From JAPSGB01 sp963775185 (GTDB lineage Bacteria > Myxococcota_A > Polyangia > Polyangiales > Polyangiaceae): a stretch of 64,000 bases of DNA. The stretch covers positions 62,001-126,000 of the forward strand of contig CAVZIE010000031.1 in the NCBI GenBank assembly GCA_963775185.1. The letters are read 5' to 3'. The notes below the pieces were generated by a model that made no database searches, had not been told where the DNA came from, and saw only the letters and a list, made by a program, of their open reading frames with translations. Positions 52,582 to 61,713 of this stretch are shown here, in pieces; positions within the stretch are counted from its first letter, which is position 1; every line of letters begins with the position of its first letter. Position numbers and translations under genes: made by a program.

Positions 52582-52893
52582 ATGGACGCGATCTATCGCA
52601 AGGGATGGTTCAAGTTCGCGACCTACTGGGTGGCCGGCTATTTCCTGCTGTTCGTCCTGTTCTGGTTCGCCGCGGCGTCTGGCCTTTTCTCCGGGGCGGC
52701 TTTTATCGTGATGTTCGCGATCCACGGGCTGACGATGCTGCTGGCGTTCGTGCTGTTCGTCCTCTACGTCATCCACATCGCCCAGAATCCGTTTCTCGAC
52801 ACCGGCGGGAAGATCCTGTGGGTCTTCGTCATGCTGCTCTGCAACGTGCTGGCGATGCCCGTGTACTACCAGCGTCACCTGACGCGGACGTGA
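52582..52893 (+). CDS. Small membrane protein with three helices
   Basis: A 103-residue protein with three hydrophobic helices (YWVAGYFLLFVLFWF, AAFIVMFAIHGLTMLLAFVLFVLYVIH, ILWVFVMLLCNVLAMPV). Between helices two and three lies IAQNPFLDTGGKILW. Resembles short phospholipase D-nuclease N-terminal-like or PLDc_N membrane anchors, but this is not certain. Confidence 0.65.
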   Translation: MDAIYRKGWFKFATYWVAGYFLLFVLFWFAAASGLFSGAAFIVMFAIHGLTMLLAFVLFVLYVIHIAQNPFLDTGGKILWVFVMLLCNVLAMPVYYQRHLTRT

Positions 52894-52920
52894 CGCTCGG
52901 TGTAGGGCGACGCTTGCTCC

Positions 52921-52939
52921 GGCACCGCGCCGGACCAAC
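52921..52939 (-). repeat. Dispersed repeat copy
   Basis: GGCACCGCGCCGGACCAAC, a diverged copy upstream of the J-like protein gene. Confidence 0.45.
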
Positions 52940-52965
52940 ATCCCCGGCCACCCGTGTAGGATGAC

Positions 52966-54777
52966 GTGGTGTCGGAGGAGGAGGAGCTCGACCAGACGCT
53001 GGAGCGCCTGCTCGACGGGGGGGCTCCCCCGGCCGTCGTTGCTGTGGAGCTGGTGACGCTGCTGGACGCGCGGCCACGCCTCGACGGGCAGCAGACCGAG
53101 CGACTCGAACGTTGGTTCGCCTCGGCGTGGTCGGCGGACATGCCGCGGGGGACAGCGGAGCTGATGACGCGCGTCGTCGATCTCGCGGAGCTGCCACGTG
53201 CGCGGGAGCTCGTCCACGCCGAGGACGAGGACGACGACGACGAGGAGCACGACGACGAGGACGACGAGGACGACGAGGACGACGAGCCGGCGTCCCTGCG
53301 CGTCGCGCGCGAAGCGCTGGGCGTCGAGGCCGGGGCGTCGCCGTCCTCCGTGAAGCGCGCCTACCTGCGCATGGTCAAGCAGCACCGGCCCGAGCGCGAT
53401 GCCGAGGGGTTCCAGCGCGTCCGGGCGGCATACGACCGGCTGCGCGACGAGGCACCGGCGGCACGCGGCGCGGCGGTCGGGGCCAAGACCGGGCGAAGGG
53501 TGCCAGTAGACCAGCTACCGGTCGATGTCGTAGCGCCGACGCATCCACTGGCGTCGTTCTTCGAGCGTGCGCGCTCGCTGCGTCGCGGCGATCCGGAGCT
53601 CGCGACGATCTGGCGCGAAGCGGTCGAAGCGGAGCCCGGTTCGGCGGAAGCTTGGCAAGCCCTGCACACGTCGCTGATGTCGTGCGACGAGCCCGCCGCG
53701 GCGGCGGAGGCGCTGGTCCACGCGATCGCCGCCGGGCACGGCTTCCTGCTCCGCTTGCTCGTGACGGCGCACCCGGACGCTGCGCCGCCCAATCTGCTGC
53801 GGCGCGCGGCGGCCGACCCCACGCTCGAGGCTTCGACGTTGCACGCCGCCGTCGCGCAGAGACGCTGGAAGCTCGCGGCGCGCTGCGCGCGCTCCTGCCT
53901 TGAAGCGGCGCTCCGCAGCGCCGAAGCGCGCGTCCCCCTCGACGACTGCCTCGCTGCGCTATTGGGTCGCGCGAGAAAGGGCGCGCGGAGCGAGGTCCGC
54001 GAGCTCTCCGCCCTGGTCGAGCGGTACCTCGCACAAGCGCCGCGCGAACTGCGCGCGAGCGGACTCTCGGCACAATGGGCGCTGTCGTACGAGCTTGCCG
54101 CGTCGTCGAAGTGGATGGGACCGGTCGCGTACGAGACCATGGCCGCGGCGCTACTTTCGGAGGACGTCGCGGGTGGGCGCGTGCGGCTGGCGCAGAGGCT
54201 CGCGGACCGCGCGAAGGAACGCCGGAAGATCGTCCGGCGAGCGCCGCTCCTCGCCAGCTTGTTCGAAGTCACGGCGCCGCCCGCCGCGCCCGCCGTTCCC
54301 CGAAGTATTCCCGAAGCGCGTCGGGGGGGGCGTCCCGGCTGGGTCCCCGTGCTCATCGCGGCGGTGTCGCTGGTGCTGTACCTCGCGCGGCCCACGAGGA
54401 CGGAGGCTCCCAGCGTCGTGTCCCCGTCGCACTGGGAGATGCCGGATCCCGAGCCGCAGGAGGACGCGGGTTCCGCGGGCGCGGCCGGCGCGAGGGACGC
54501 CGCCGCTTTCGAAGCCGGCGACGCCGGCGAAACCCGGCTCGAGGCCGCCGCCGCGGCGTTGCTTCGCTATGCGCGGCGCACGCGGCGGTCCGACGCGGAG
54601 CGCGTCGCGACGACGATGCTCGATGCCGCGCGCGCGCACGATTGCCCGACGCTGTGGCATCATGCCCACGATCTGGTCCTGGTGGAGGACATCACCAGGC
54701 CCGGCAGCGATCTCCGGTTGCAACGCTTGAGTCTCGACCTTTTCGACCAGCTGTCCTCGACCTGTCGTGACCCATGA
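52966..54777 (+). CDS. Degenerate J-domain membrane protein partnered with Hsp70
   Basis: A 603-residue protein: N-terminal helical region, a strongly acidic Asp/Glu run (about 85-107), a J-like domain (about 108-165) and, near residue 465, a transmembrane helix (VPVLIAAVSLVLYLA) before a C-terminal domain of about 120 residues. The J-like domain has the helix II/III features SSVKRAYLRMVKQHRPERD and FQRVRAAYDRLRDEA, but the invariant HPD is HRP-ERD. The gene overlaps the Hsp70 gene by four bases, so the two products probably work together. GTG start (52966 or 52969). Confidence 0.72.
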   Translation: MVSEEEELDQTLERLLDGGAPPAVVAVELVTLLDARPRLDGQQTERLERWFASAWSADMPRGTAELMTRVVDLAELPRARELVHAEDEDDDDEEHDDEDDEDDEDDEPASLRVAREALGVEAGASPSSVKRAYLRMVKQHRPERDAEGFQRVRAAYDRLRDEAPAARGAAVGAKTGRRVPVDQLPVDVVAPTHPLASFFERARSLRRGDPELATIWREAVEAEPGSAEAWQALHTSLMSCDEPAAAAEALVHAIAAGHGFLLRLLVTAHPDAAPPNLLRRAAADPTLEASTLHAAVAQRRWKLAARCARSCLEAALRSAEARVPLDDCLAALLGRARKGARSEVRELSALVERYLAQAPRELRASGLSAQWALSYELAASSKWMGPVAYETMAAALLSEDVAGGRVRLAQRLADRAKERRKIVRRAPLLASLFEVTAPPAAPAVPRSIPEARRGGRPGWVPVLIAAVSLVLYLARPTRTEAPSVVSPSHWEMPDPEPQEDAGSAGAAGARDAAAFEAGDAGETRLEAAAAALLRYARRTRRSDAERVATTMLDAARAHDCPTLWHHAHDLVLVEDITRPGSDLRLQRLSLDLFDQLSSTCRDP

Positions 54778-56501
54778 CGGAAGAAGCGTACGTCGGCATT
54801 GATCTGGGAACGACGTATTCCCTCGTCGCGATCGTGGAAGGCGGCGTGCCGCGCGTGCTGCCGAACCGGATCGGCGAGCTTCTCACGCCGAGCGCCGTCT
54901 CCGTGACGGACGACGGCACGGTGCTGGTCGGTGCGCCGGCGCGCGCACGCGCCGCGACCCATCCGTCGCGAACGGCGCTGTGGTTCAAGCGCGACATGGG
55001 CACGGATCGCGTCTACGACCTCGGCGGTCTCAAGTTCCGCCCCGAGGAGCTCTCCGCTCTGGTGCTCGCGGAGCTCCGGCGCGACGCCGAGGCCGCCCTC
55101 GGTCGCCCGGTCGATGAGGCCGTCGTGACAGTGCCGGCCTACTTCGGCGAGCTGCAGCGCCGCGCCACGCGTGACGCGTGCGAGATCGCGGGCTTGCACG
55201 TCGAGCGCATCATCAACGAGCCGACCGCCGCGGCGCTCGCGTACGGTCTCGAGCGCCGCGACAGCGAGCTACGGGCGGTCGTGCTGGACCTGGGCGGCGG
55301 CACCTTCGACGTGACGGTGCTCGAGATCATGGAAGGCGTGATCGAGATCCAGTCGTCCGCCGGCGACGCGCGGCTCGGCGGCGAGGACTTCGTCGATGTT
55401 CTCGCGGAGCGCCTCGCCGCGCGCATCGAGAAGGAGCATGGGCTCGTCGTCGGCGACGCGCACGGCAGCCGGGCCCGCGTGCGAGAGGCCGCGGAGTCGG
55501 CCAAGCGACGCCTGTCGAGCGCCGACGCGGCACGCATCGCCCTCCCCGAGCTGCGTGGCGCGGGCGGCGCGATCCAGTCCGTGGAGCTGGAGCTGACGCT
55601 CGTCGAAGCGGAGCAGGTCTGGCAACCGGTGCTCGATCGGCTGGAACCGCCCATCCTCCGCGCGCTGCGCGACGCCTCCGTGACGCCGGAAGACCTGGAC
55701 GAGGTGATCCTGGTCGGCGGCGCGACGCGCATGCCGTGCGTCGTGCGCTTGGCATCGAGGCTGTTCGGGCGTCTGCCGTTGCGTTCGCTCCCGGTCGACG
55801 AAGCCGTCGCGCTCGGCGCCGCCGTACAGGCGGCGCTGAAGGCCGGAGACGCGGCGGTGGAGGACGTCGTCGCCACGGACATCGCGCCGTTCACGCTCGG
55901 CACCTCCGTCGGGGAGCGGGTCGGTTCCGCGCGCGTGAGCGGTATCTTCTCGCCGATCATCGAGCGTGGCACGCCGCTACCGGCGAGCCGCGTCCAGACC
56001 TACGCCACCTCTGCGGACGGCCAGACCACGACGACGATCGACGTCTACCAGGGCGAGCATGCGCGCTGCGAGCACAACCAGAAGCTCGGCGAGTACGTCG
56101 TGAAGGGCATCCCCGCCGATCTGGCCGGCCAGCAGCAGATCGCCGTCCGCTTCACATACGACCTGAACGGCTTGCTCGAGGTGGATACGACGATCGTCTC
56201 CACCGGCGTCTCCGTAAGCATGCTGATCGAGAAGTCACCCGGTCTCTTGAGCCCGGCGGAGCTCGCCCGCGCTCGCGACGGTCTCAAGCGATTGAAGCTG
56301 CATCCGCGCGACGCGCTCCCCAATACGGCGGCCCTCGGACGTGCGGAGGCGCTCTTCCCCGAGCTCACTGGCGAGACGCGAGACCGCTTGGGACAGGTCA
56401 TCGCCGCATTCCGCGTGGCGCTGGAGTCACAGGACGAGGCGCGGATCGCGGCGGCACGCGACACCCTGAAGCGCGTCGTCGCGACGCTCGCCGGGACATG
56501 A
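54774..56501 (+). CDS. Hsp70-family chaperone, HscC-like
   Basis: A 575-residue Hsp70: ATPase domain with GIDLGTTYSLVA, INEPTAAALAYGLE, LDLGGGTFDVTVLE and VILVGGATRMP, then a substrate-binding domain with a short lid. It is shorter than DnaK (about 640) and lacks the EEVD-like tail, as in HscC-type paralogues. It is coupled to the J-like membrane protein, suggesting a specialised chaperone pair at the membrane rather than general DnaK. Confidence 0.92.
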   Translation: MTEEAYVGIDLGTTYSLVAIVEGGVPRVLPNRIGELLTPSAVSVTDDGTVLVGAPARARAATHPSRTALWFKRDMGTDRVYDLGGLKFRPEELSALVLAELRRDAEAALGRPVDEAVVTVPAYFGELQRRATRDACEIAGLHVERIINEPTAAALAYGLERRDSELRAVVLDLGGGTFDVTVLEIMEGVIEIQSSAGDARLGGEDFVDVLAERLAARIEKEHGLVVGDAHGSRARVREAAESAKRRLSSADAARIALPELRGAGGAIQSVELELTLVEAEQVWQPVLDRLEPPILRALRDASVTPEDLDEVILVGGATRMPCVVRLASRLFGRLPLRSLPVDEAVALGAAVQAALKAGDAAVEDVVATDIAPFTLGTSVGERVGSARVSGIFSPIIERGTPLPASRVQTYATSADGQTTTTIDVYQGEHARCEHNQKLGEYVVKGIPADLAGQQQIAVRFTYDLNGLLEVDTTIVSTGVSVSMLIEKSPGLLSPAELARARDGLKRLKLHPRDALPNTAALGRAEALFPELTGETRDRLGQVIAAFRVALESQDEARIAAARDTLKRVVATLAGT

Positions 56502-56698
56502 AGTGTCAACAAGATTCGACACTGCGGCGAACGCGACACGGTTTCTCGAGCGTCACCAGCGACGGCGGCGCGTACACGCGGAACAGACGCCGCGCCGTCA
56601 CGACCGAAGGTGCGCGTAGCGCCGAGTGACGGTCAAGCTGCCGAAGTGAGGTACCCTGGCAGTTCCGACAGGACGTCGAACCCGACTATCTTCTGGCT

Positions 56699-56716
56699 GC
56701 CGGTCCGGCGCGGAAT
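56699..56716 (+). repeat. Dispersed repeat copy at gene end
   Basis: GCCGGTCCGGCGCGGAAT, ending one base before the stop codon of the neighbouring lipoprotein gene. Confidence 0.65.
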
Positions 56717-56717
56717 C

Positions 56718-57221
56718 TCACCGTGCGCGCTCGAGCACCACGAAGCCGCGCGACGACACGAGCCGCACGTGATCCGCGTCGAGGCCGCTGGACCGTCGCG
56801 TACCGCTTCGCGCCGCCGCCGCGGAGCGTGACGTGGTTCGCGCCGTCCGGCTCGGCGACGAGCGCGCGGGACGGCAGACCCGCCGCGGTGAGCTCGATGT
56901 CCGAGCCGGCGATCTCCACGTGGATACCCAGCGCCGTGAAGCCGGGTCGCGAGGATTCCGCGACGCGCCAACCCCCCTGCTAGGCAGGAACACGCCTACG
57001 GCCCTCGCGCGCGGGTCCGCGCCGCGCAGCACGAACACCGGCTGGTCGCCGGGCACGGTCAGCGTGTCCACGAACGCGCGCCGTGGCGGGTCCGCGGGCT
57101 TGGGCTCGGGTCGGGGCGGCGCGGTATCTCGCGGCTTGCCAAGAGCCCCGGTGCGCGAGTGCGAGCACGCCGCGAGCAGACACGCGGCGATCACCAACAG
57201 AGCAACTTTCATCTCCAGCAT
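56718..57221 (-). pseudogene. Lipoprotein gene with two frameshifts
   Basis: Begins with a clear lipoprotein signal (MKVALLVIAACLLAACSH, ATG 57212 or 57221) and a Pro-rich linker to VFLPS. Coding sequence then continues in other frames: GIHVEIAGSDIELTAAGLPS through LRGGGAKRYATV, and finally SGLDADHVRLVSSRGFVVLE to the stop at 56718. The changes fall at a six-C run (56972-56977) and at GG 56790-56791, both homopolymers, so sequence error is likelier than decay. Function unknown. Confidence 0.65.
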
Positions 57222-57460
57222 ATCGGCGATCGCGCCCGCGCGTGACGTCACCGCTCCGCGATGAGTCGCGGCTCGCACGCCGATGCGCTCGCGGCCGCGC
57301 GCGCCCCGGTCAGGTCGATCGGCCCAGCGGGTTGACGCATCGCTCTTCGTCTCCGAGAATGCAGACCGGGTGGTCGGGCGGCGCTGGGGCGTGGGCCGGC
57401 TGTGTCGTCGTGCGGTCGCCGATTGGCGGGGCGCGTGACTTGCCGATCGTGGAGGCAGGG

Positions 57461-58573
57461 ATGAGAGGATCGGGGCCTGTTCGTCGTTCGCTGTGTGCTG
57501 CATCGGTGGCGCTTGCGGTTGCGTGCAGCGGCGGGAGTTCACAAGACGTCGGCGGCGCGGCGGCCGGCGGCGGCGGATCCGGTGGAACCGGCGGCATGGC
57601 GGGCAGCGCGGGCGCCAGTGGTAGTGGCGGATGCGCCAAGCCGTGCGACGGCGAGTGCATCGACGGTCGTTGCCTCGTGACGCTTGCGACAGTCGTGGAC
57701 CCGCAACCCTATGCGATCGCGGTGGATGCCAAGAACGTCTACTGGTCCGAGTATCCCGGCGGCGTGATGAAGGTGCCCATCAGCGGCGGTACGCCTACTA
57801 CGCTTGCGACGAACCAGGGCCCGTATCCAGAGATCGCGATAGACGGAACGAACATCTACTGGACGAACCAGGAGCCGGGTAGCGTGATGAAGATGCCCAT
57901 CAGCGGCGGCACGCCCACCGTTCTCTTTTCGGGTGCCTTTCCCTGGGACGTAGCCGTCGATGCGACGAGCGTCTACTGGACCAACCGTGCCGTGACGGGG
58001 ACCGCTGGCTCGGTGATGAAAGTGCCCATTGATGGCGGTACGCCTACGACGCTAGCCTCTGGGCCGGGGGATCCGGGTCCGATCGCGGTGGATGCCAATA
58101 GCGTGTATTGGACGGAATACGGAAGCGATCTTGCCAGCCAGGGCAGCAACGTAATGAAGGTGCCAATCGTTGGTGGCACGGTTGTGACCCTCGCTGCGAA
58201 CCAGAAACAGCCGAGTGGGCCGGCCGTGGACGCTTCCAGCGTGTTCTGGATCGCCGACAAGGCCGTGATGCAGGCGCCACTGGCTGGAGGCACTCCAACG
58301 AGGCTTGCCGACGCCCCGGGAGCGAACAACGTCGTGGTCGACGGAGCGACCCTGTACTGGGCGAGCGACGCGGGGTGGGATCTCACCGCTCGGGGCGGCG
58401 CGTCCAAGGTGGCGACCGCCGGCGGTCCGGCAACCGTGCTGCTCGCTTCAGACCGCCACTGCGTCGATTTGGCGGTGGATGCGACGAGCGTCTACTGGAC
58501 CGAAGTCGTCGATGATTTCCCCATGGGCGAGTATGCAGGCGGCGGTGCAGTGATGAAGCTCACGCCAAAGTGA
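57461..58573 (+). CDS. Beta-propeller lipoprotein
   Basis: A 370-residue lipoprotein (lipobox AVAC, Gly/Ala/Ser linker, small CAKPCDGECIDGRC module) followed by about seven repeats of the pattern IAVDAKNVYWSEYPGGVMKV and PISGGTPTTLA. The repeating VYW...VMKVPISGGTP units fold as a propeller similar to DUF5050/NHL types and are abundant in myxobacterial surface proteins. Ligand unknown. ATG 57461 begins the signal peptide. Confidence 0.85.
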   Translation: MRGSGPVRRSLCAASVALAVACSGGSSQDVGGAAAGGGGSGGTGGMAGSAGASGSGGCAKPCDGECIDGRCLVTLATVVDPQPYAIAVDAKNVYWSEYPGGVMKVPISGGTPTTLATNQGPYPEIAIDGTNIYWTNQEPGSVMKMPISGGTPTVLFSGAFPWDVAVDATSVYWTNRAVTGTAGSVMKVPIDGGTPTTLASGPGDPGPIAVDANSVYWTEYGSDLASQGSNVMKVPIVGGTVVTLAANQKQPSGPAVDASSVFWIADKAVMQAPLAGGTPTRLADAPGANNVVVDGATLYWASDAGWDLTARGGASKVATAGGPATVLLASDRHCVDLAVDATSVYWTEVVDDFPMGEYAGGGAVMKLTPK

Positions 58574-58618
58574 TCCAAGCTGGAATCGAGCGTATGCCGG
58601 AGGCCACCCTCGACGCGA

Positions 58619-59686
58619 TCAGAACCGCGCCGCGACGCCGAGCACGCCGCCGTGCTTCACCGGCGCGATGAACGGCTGGAGACGGGCGACCCGGTGCCTG
58701 GGTTTCGCGGTGCCGACGCGCTTCGGCCATCCGCGGTCGGAGACTTCGAGCATGATGACCCCTGCTATCGCCACCAACGTGCCGCCCAGCATGACCTGGA
58801 AGCCGGTCGATTTGGCATCCTGCTTGGCCGGGTCGGAAGAGCTCGCCGCCGCAATCGCATATCCGGCGCCGAGCACCTCGACGAGGCCGCCGACGGAGGT
58901 GATCACGATTCCCGAGACCATGAGGGCGGTGGTCCGGTTGGCAACGGTAAAGTTCGCGCCGCCCGGGGGGACGTCGATGCTGATCTTGCGTTGACGCTTG
59001 CCCACCTTGATGTCGTGGCTGCCAGGGCTGAACTGCAGCGAGCACGGCGTCGAGCAGTGGGCGCCGGTCGCGATGTCGGTCACCGGGACCGGGTCGGAGC
59101 CGCGCCCCACGAACGACACCCGGACCGTGCGACCGCTCAGCGTGGAGTGTCCGGGTCTGGCCGCGGGCGGCAGCTCGCCAAGTGGCGCCGGATCCACCGG
59201 ATCCGTGCCGACGGGCGCTTCGTCCGCCGCGACAGGGTCTTCGTCCGCCGTCGGTGCGGGAGTCGTAGCGGCCAGGTGTCTTGCAATCCACACCACGCGC
59301 CGGCGCAACGAGACCTTGTCGGGGTCATCGGGGCGCTGCAGCATATACATGACGTACAGCCGCGCTGCGTCGCGCAGGCGACCGAGCTTGTCGAGGTCGT
59401 AGGCGCGCGCGAGCGTGATCACCGGCGCGGGCGAGAGCTTCGCCGCATCGTCGAGCTTCTCGAGCGCGGAGCCATGGTTGCCGCCCGCGTAGTCCGACAT
59501 GGCTGCCTGGTACAGGTCGAGAGCGTGCGCGCGTTCCGAATTCGCGGCAGCGGGTTGGGCCTGGGGCTGGGGCGGCGGCGGTGGCGGTGGCGGCAGCGGA
59601 AGAGGGTCCGCGGCGGCGGCTGTCGTCGCGCACAAGGCGACCGTCGCGCACACCGCCGCCAGGGTTCGTGTCGTTCTCGTCGTCAT
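58619..59686 (-). CDS. TPR/PEGA-type secreted or membrane protein
   Basis: A 355-residue protein with a signal peptide (TLAAVCATVALCATTAAAA), Pro-rich stretch, a TPR-like region (ALDLYQAAMSDYAGGNHGSA, about 60-135), a PEGA-like beta domain (CSTPCSLQFSPGSHDIKVGK) and two transmembrane helices toward the C-terminus. Common in myxobacteria, function unknown. Ribosome site AGGAGAG precedes ATG 59686. Confidence 0.78.
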   Translation of the reverse strand: MTTRTTRTLAAVCATVALCATTAAAADPLPLPPPPPPPPQPQAQPAAANSERAHALDLYQAAMSDYAGGNHGSALEKLDDAAKLSPAPVITLARAYDLDKLGRLRDAARLYVMYMLQRPDDPDKVSLRRRVVWIARHLAATTPAPTADEDPVAADEAPVGTDPVDPAPLGELPPAARPGHSTLSGRTVRVSFVGRGSDPVPVTDIATGAHCSTPCSLQFSPGSHDIKVGKRQRKISIDVPPGGANFTVANRTTALMVSGIVITSVGGLVEVLGAGYAIAAASSSDPAKQDAKSTGFQVMLGGTLVAIAGVIMLEVSDRGWPKRVGTAKPRHRVARLQPFIAPVKHGGVLGVAARF

Positions 59687-59817
59687 CCCACTCTCCTGGA
59701 AGTCCGGCTCGGGCAGGGTTTCGGGGGGAAAGCCCGGAGGCGGCGGGGCCTCGGCCCGGGCGTGCTCACGCATGAATGAACAGCTTCCACGCGCTGTCCC
59801 GGGGTAAGAATGACGGC

Positions 59818-60876
59818 ATGCGGATCGTGTGGCTGGCTCCGGGGCTAATTCTGTTCGGCGTGGCGTGCGGCTCGGACGATTCGGGCGGCGGCGCAAGCGG
59901 CGGCTCGGGGGGTCACGTCGATGCCGGCACCGGCGGCAGCGCTGCCAGCGGCGGCAGCGGCGGGTCGTCGGGCAGCGGCGGCGCGGCGGGTTCGGCAGGC
60001 AGCGGTGGCGCGGCGGGTTCGGCAGGCAGCGGTGGCGCCGCGGGTTCGGCAGGCAGCGGCGGCGCCGCGGGTTCGGCAGGCAGCGGCGGCGCCGCGGGTA
60101 ACGCCGGCGCCGCAGGCAGCGCGGGTCAAGGTCCCGCGTGTGCCAGCGTCGGTTCCGGCATCGCGGCGACGCTCGCAGGCACGACGTTACTGGAGAGTTG
60201 GCCGATCGCTTCGATTGGGGCGCCGAGCAAGACTCCGTTCCACGTCGCGTACGAGTACGCCGCGCGGGGATATGCCGAGCTCCACAGCACCATCGACGGC
60301 GACCCGCTGAGTCCCACGCTCTCCAGCTACCCGATCGACTGGGGCTTCCTGCTCGCTCCCACCACGAGCGCGCTCGGGGGACGTGTGGCTTGCTTGAACG
60401 GCGGAAGCTACGACCTCGTGTCGTCGGGCCGCGCCTTCACGACACAACATGCCAAGCTACTCGCCGCGTGCTCGGGCGCCGCGACCGGCCAAGACATCAG
60501 CTTCTGCCAAGGCACTTGCGCCAATCACATTGCCGGAACTCTGGACGGCAAGACGCCGAGCTCCGTTGGCATGGGAGCCTACACGGTCGCGATGCCCGTC
60601 CCCGACGCGGCGATCCAGTTCTCGACCAGCGAGCTCGTGCTACGCGTATTCACCGACCAAGCCATCGCCGCCGGTACCACCGGCAACGTCGCGCTCGGAG
60701 TGATCTTCACGCAACCGACGAGCCAATTCGGCGGCGCGATCTACTGCGCCGGACCTGGCTCCACGTACCAGTATCAAGTGGGGACGAGTCTGATCTCGGT
60801 CAGCCTGAAAAACGTGGAGGCGATCGGAACCTGCACCAGCGGGGACGGCTCCGATGCCGTCACGCTGTGTCTCTAG
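59818..60876 (+). CDS. Lipoprotein with Gly/Ser/Ala repeat linker
   Basis: A 352-residue lipoprotein (lipobox GVAC, Cys18), a long GSGGAAGSA repeat linker (about 24-105) encoded by tandem 27-base repeats, and a C-terminal domain of about 240 residues with six cysteines (GRVACLNGGSYD, CSGAATGQDISFCQGTC). The globular part is unassigned. ATG 59818 is chosen at the signal peptide. Confidence 0.75.
   Translation: MRIVWLAPGLILFGVACGSDDSGGGASGGSGGHVDAGTGGSAASGGSGGSSGSGGAAGSAGSGGAAGSAGSGGAAGSAGSGGAAGSAGSGGAAGNAGAAGSAGQGPACASVGSGIAATLAGTTLLESWPIASIGAPSKTPFHVAYEYAARGYAELHSTIDGDPLSPTLSSYPIDWGFLLAPTTSALGGRVACLNGGSYDLVSSGRAFTTQHAKLLAACSGAATGQDISFCQGTCANHIAGTLDGKTPSSVGMGAYTVAMPVPDAAIQFSTSELVLRVFTDQAIAAGTTGNVALGVIFTQPTSQFGGAIYCAGPGSTYQYQVGTSLISVSLKNVEAIGTCTSGDGSDAVTLCL
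59971..60105 (+). repeat. Coding tandem repeat, five 27-base units
   Basis: Five units beginning GGCAGCGGCGGCGCGGCGGG, each encoding GSGGAAGSA; the last unit is diverged. Synonymous differences group units 1-2 and 3-4. Confidence 0.85.
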
Positions 60877-60917
60877 CTCATCACGCGCTCGAGTGAGACG
60901 CTCGTCTTGCTGCCCGC

Positions 60918-61205
60918 GTGGGCCATCGGGCAGCTTGGCGGCGCTTCGGCGCGCCCACGCTCATGCCAGCGGCGCAAGTGTACGCGTATCCGCAGGCCAA
61001 GGGTCTGATCGGCGCGGCCGGCGCCGCGGGGTCGTCGCTCGCGACGGGCGGCGCGTTCGGCGACGGGGGCCCGACCGAGCACTCGCAGATCAGCGGCAAC
61101 GACAGCGGCTGTGGCTGCCGCCAGAGCGGCGCCCCCACGCGCCGCGCGCCGCCAATCTTCGGCGCGGCGCTGCTCGGTTTCACGCTCGTGCGGCGACGTC
61201 GTTGA
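60918..61205 (+). pseudogene. Orphan MYXO-CTERM remnant
   Basis: A 95-residue frame that consists almost only of a linker (AAGAAGSSLATGGAFGDGG) and a complete MYXO-CTERM sorting tail: DSGCGCRQSGAPTRR, a hydrophobic stretch (PIFGAALLGFTLV) and a terminal Arg cluster. There is no signal peptide or functional domain, so this is probably the 3' end of a lost or rearranged surface-protein gene. GTG 60918 is only a nominal start. Confidence 0.6.
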
Positions 61206-61243
61206 AGGCGAAAAACGGCCGAGGGAACTGGTACCATCCAGCG

Positions 61244-61666
61244 GTGACGTCTTGCCCCTTCTGTAGAATCGCGGCCGGCAGCCTTCCCGCGTCGGTCGTT
61301 GCCGAGACACACGGCGCCATCGCCTTCATGAGCCTCGTGGCCATCAACCCAGGCCACGTGCTGGTTGTCCCCCGGGTGCACGAGCCGGACTTCCATCGAC
61401 TGGATCCGCGCATCTACCAGGAGGTGTTCTCCCTGGCGCAGAAGCTCGCAGGTGCCATCGACAAGGCTTACCGGCCCAAGAAGGTCGGCTTGCTCGTGGC
61501 CGGCTTCGACGTGCCGCACACGCACGTCCACGTCCTGCCGATGCACGACTACCATGACATCACTTCGAGGCAGATGCTGGACGGCAGCGCGACGGACTGC
61601 ACGCCCACAGAGCTGGACAAGGAGGCCACTGCCCTCCGGTCTGCCCTCGATGCACTGCGCGGATAG
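61244..61666 (+). CDS. HIT-family nucleotide hydrolase
   Basis: A 140-residue HIT protein with zinc-site CPFCRI at the N-terminus, the AFMSLVAINPGHVLVVPRVH segment and the catalytic triad HTHVHVLPM. HIT proteins hydrolyse nucleoside phosphoramidates or dinucleotides such as AMP-lysine and Ap4A. GTG 61244 gives the standard start MTSCPFC. Confidence 0.92.
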   Translation: MTSCPFCRIAAGSLPASVVAETHGAIAFMSLVAINPGHVLVVPRVHEPDFHRLDPRIYQEVFSLAQKLAGAIDKAYRPKKVGLLVAGFDVPHTHVHVLPMHDYHDITSRQMLDGSATDCTPTELDKEATALRSALDALRG

Positions 61667-61713
61667 GACGGCGGTTCACGGCACCTCCAGCTCCACCCGG
61701 AGATCGTCGGGGC

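Noticed and set aside
59971..60105. CRISPR-like array
   Set aside because: Units are contiguous without spacers and keep one reading frame in a lipoprotein linker.
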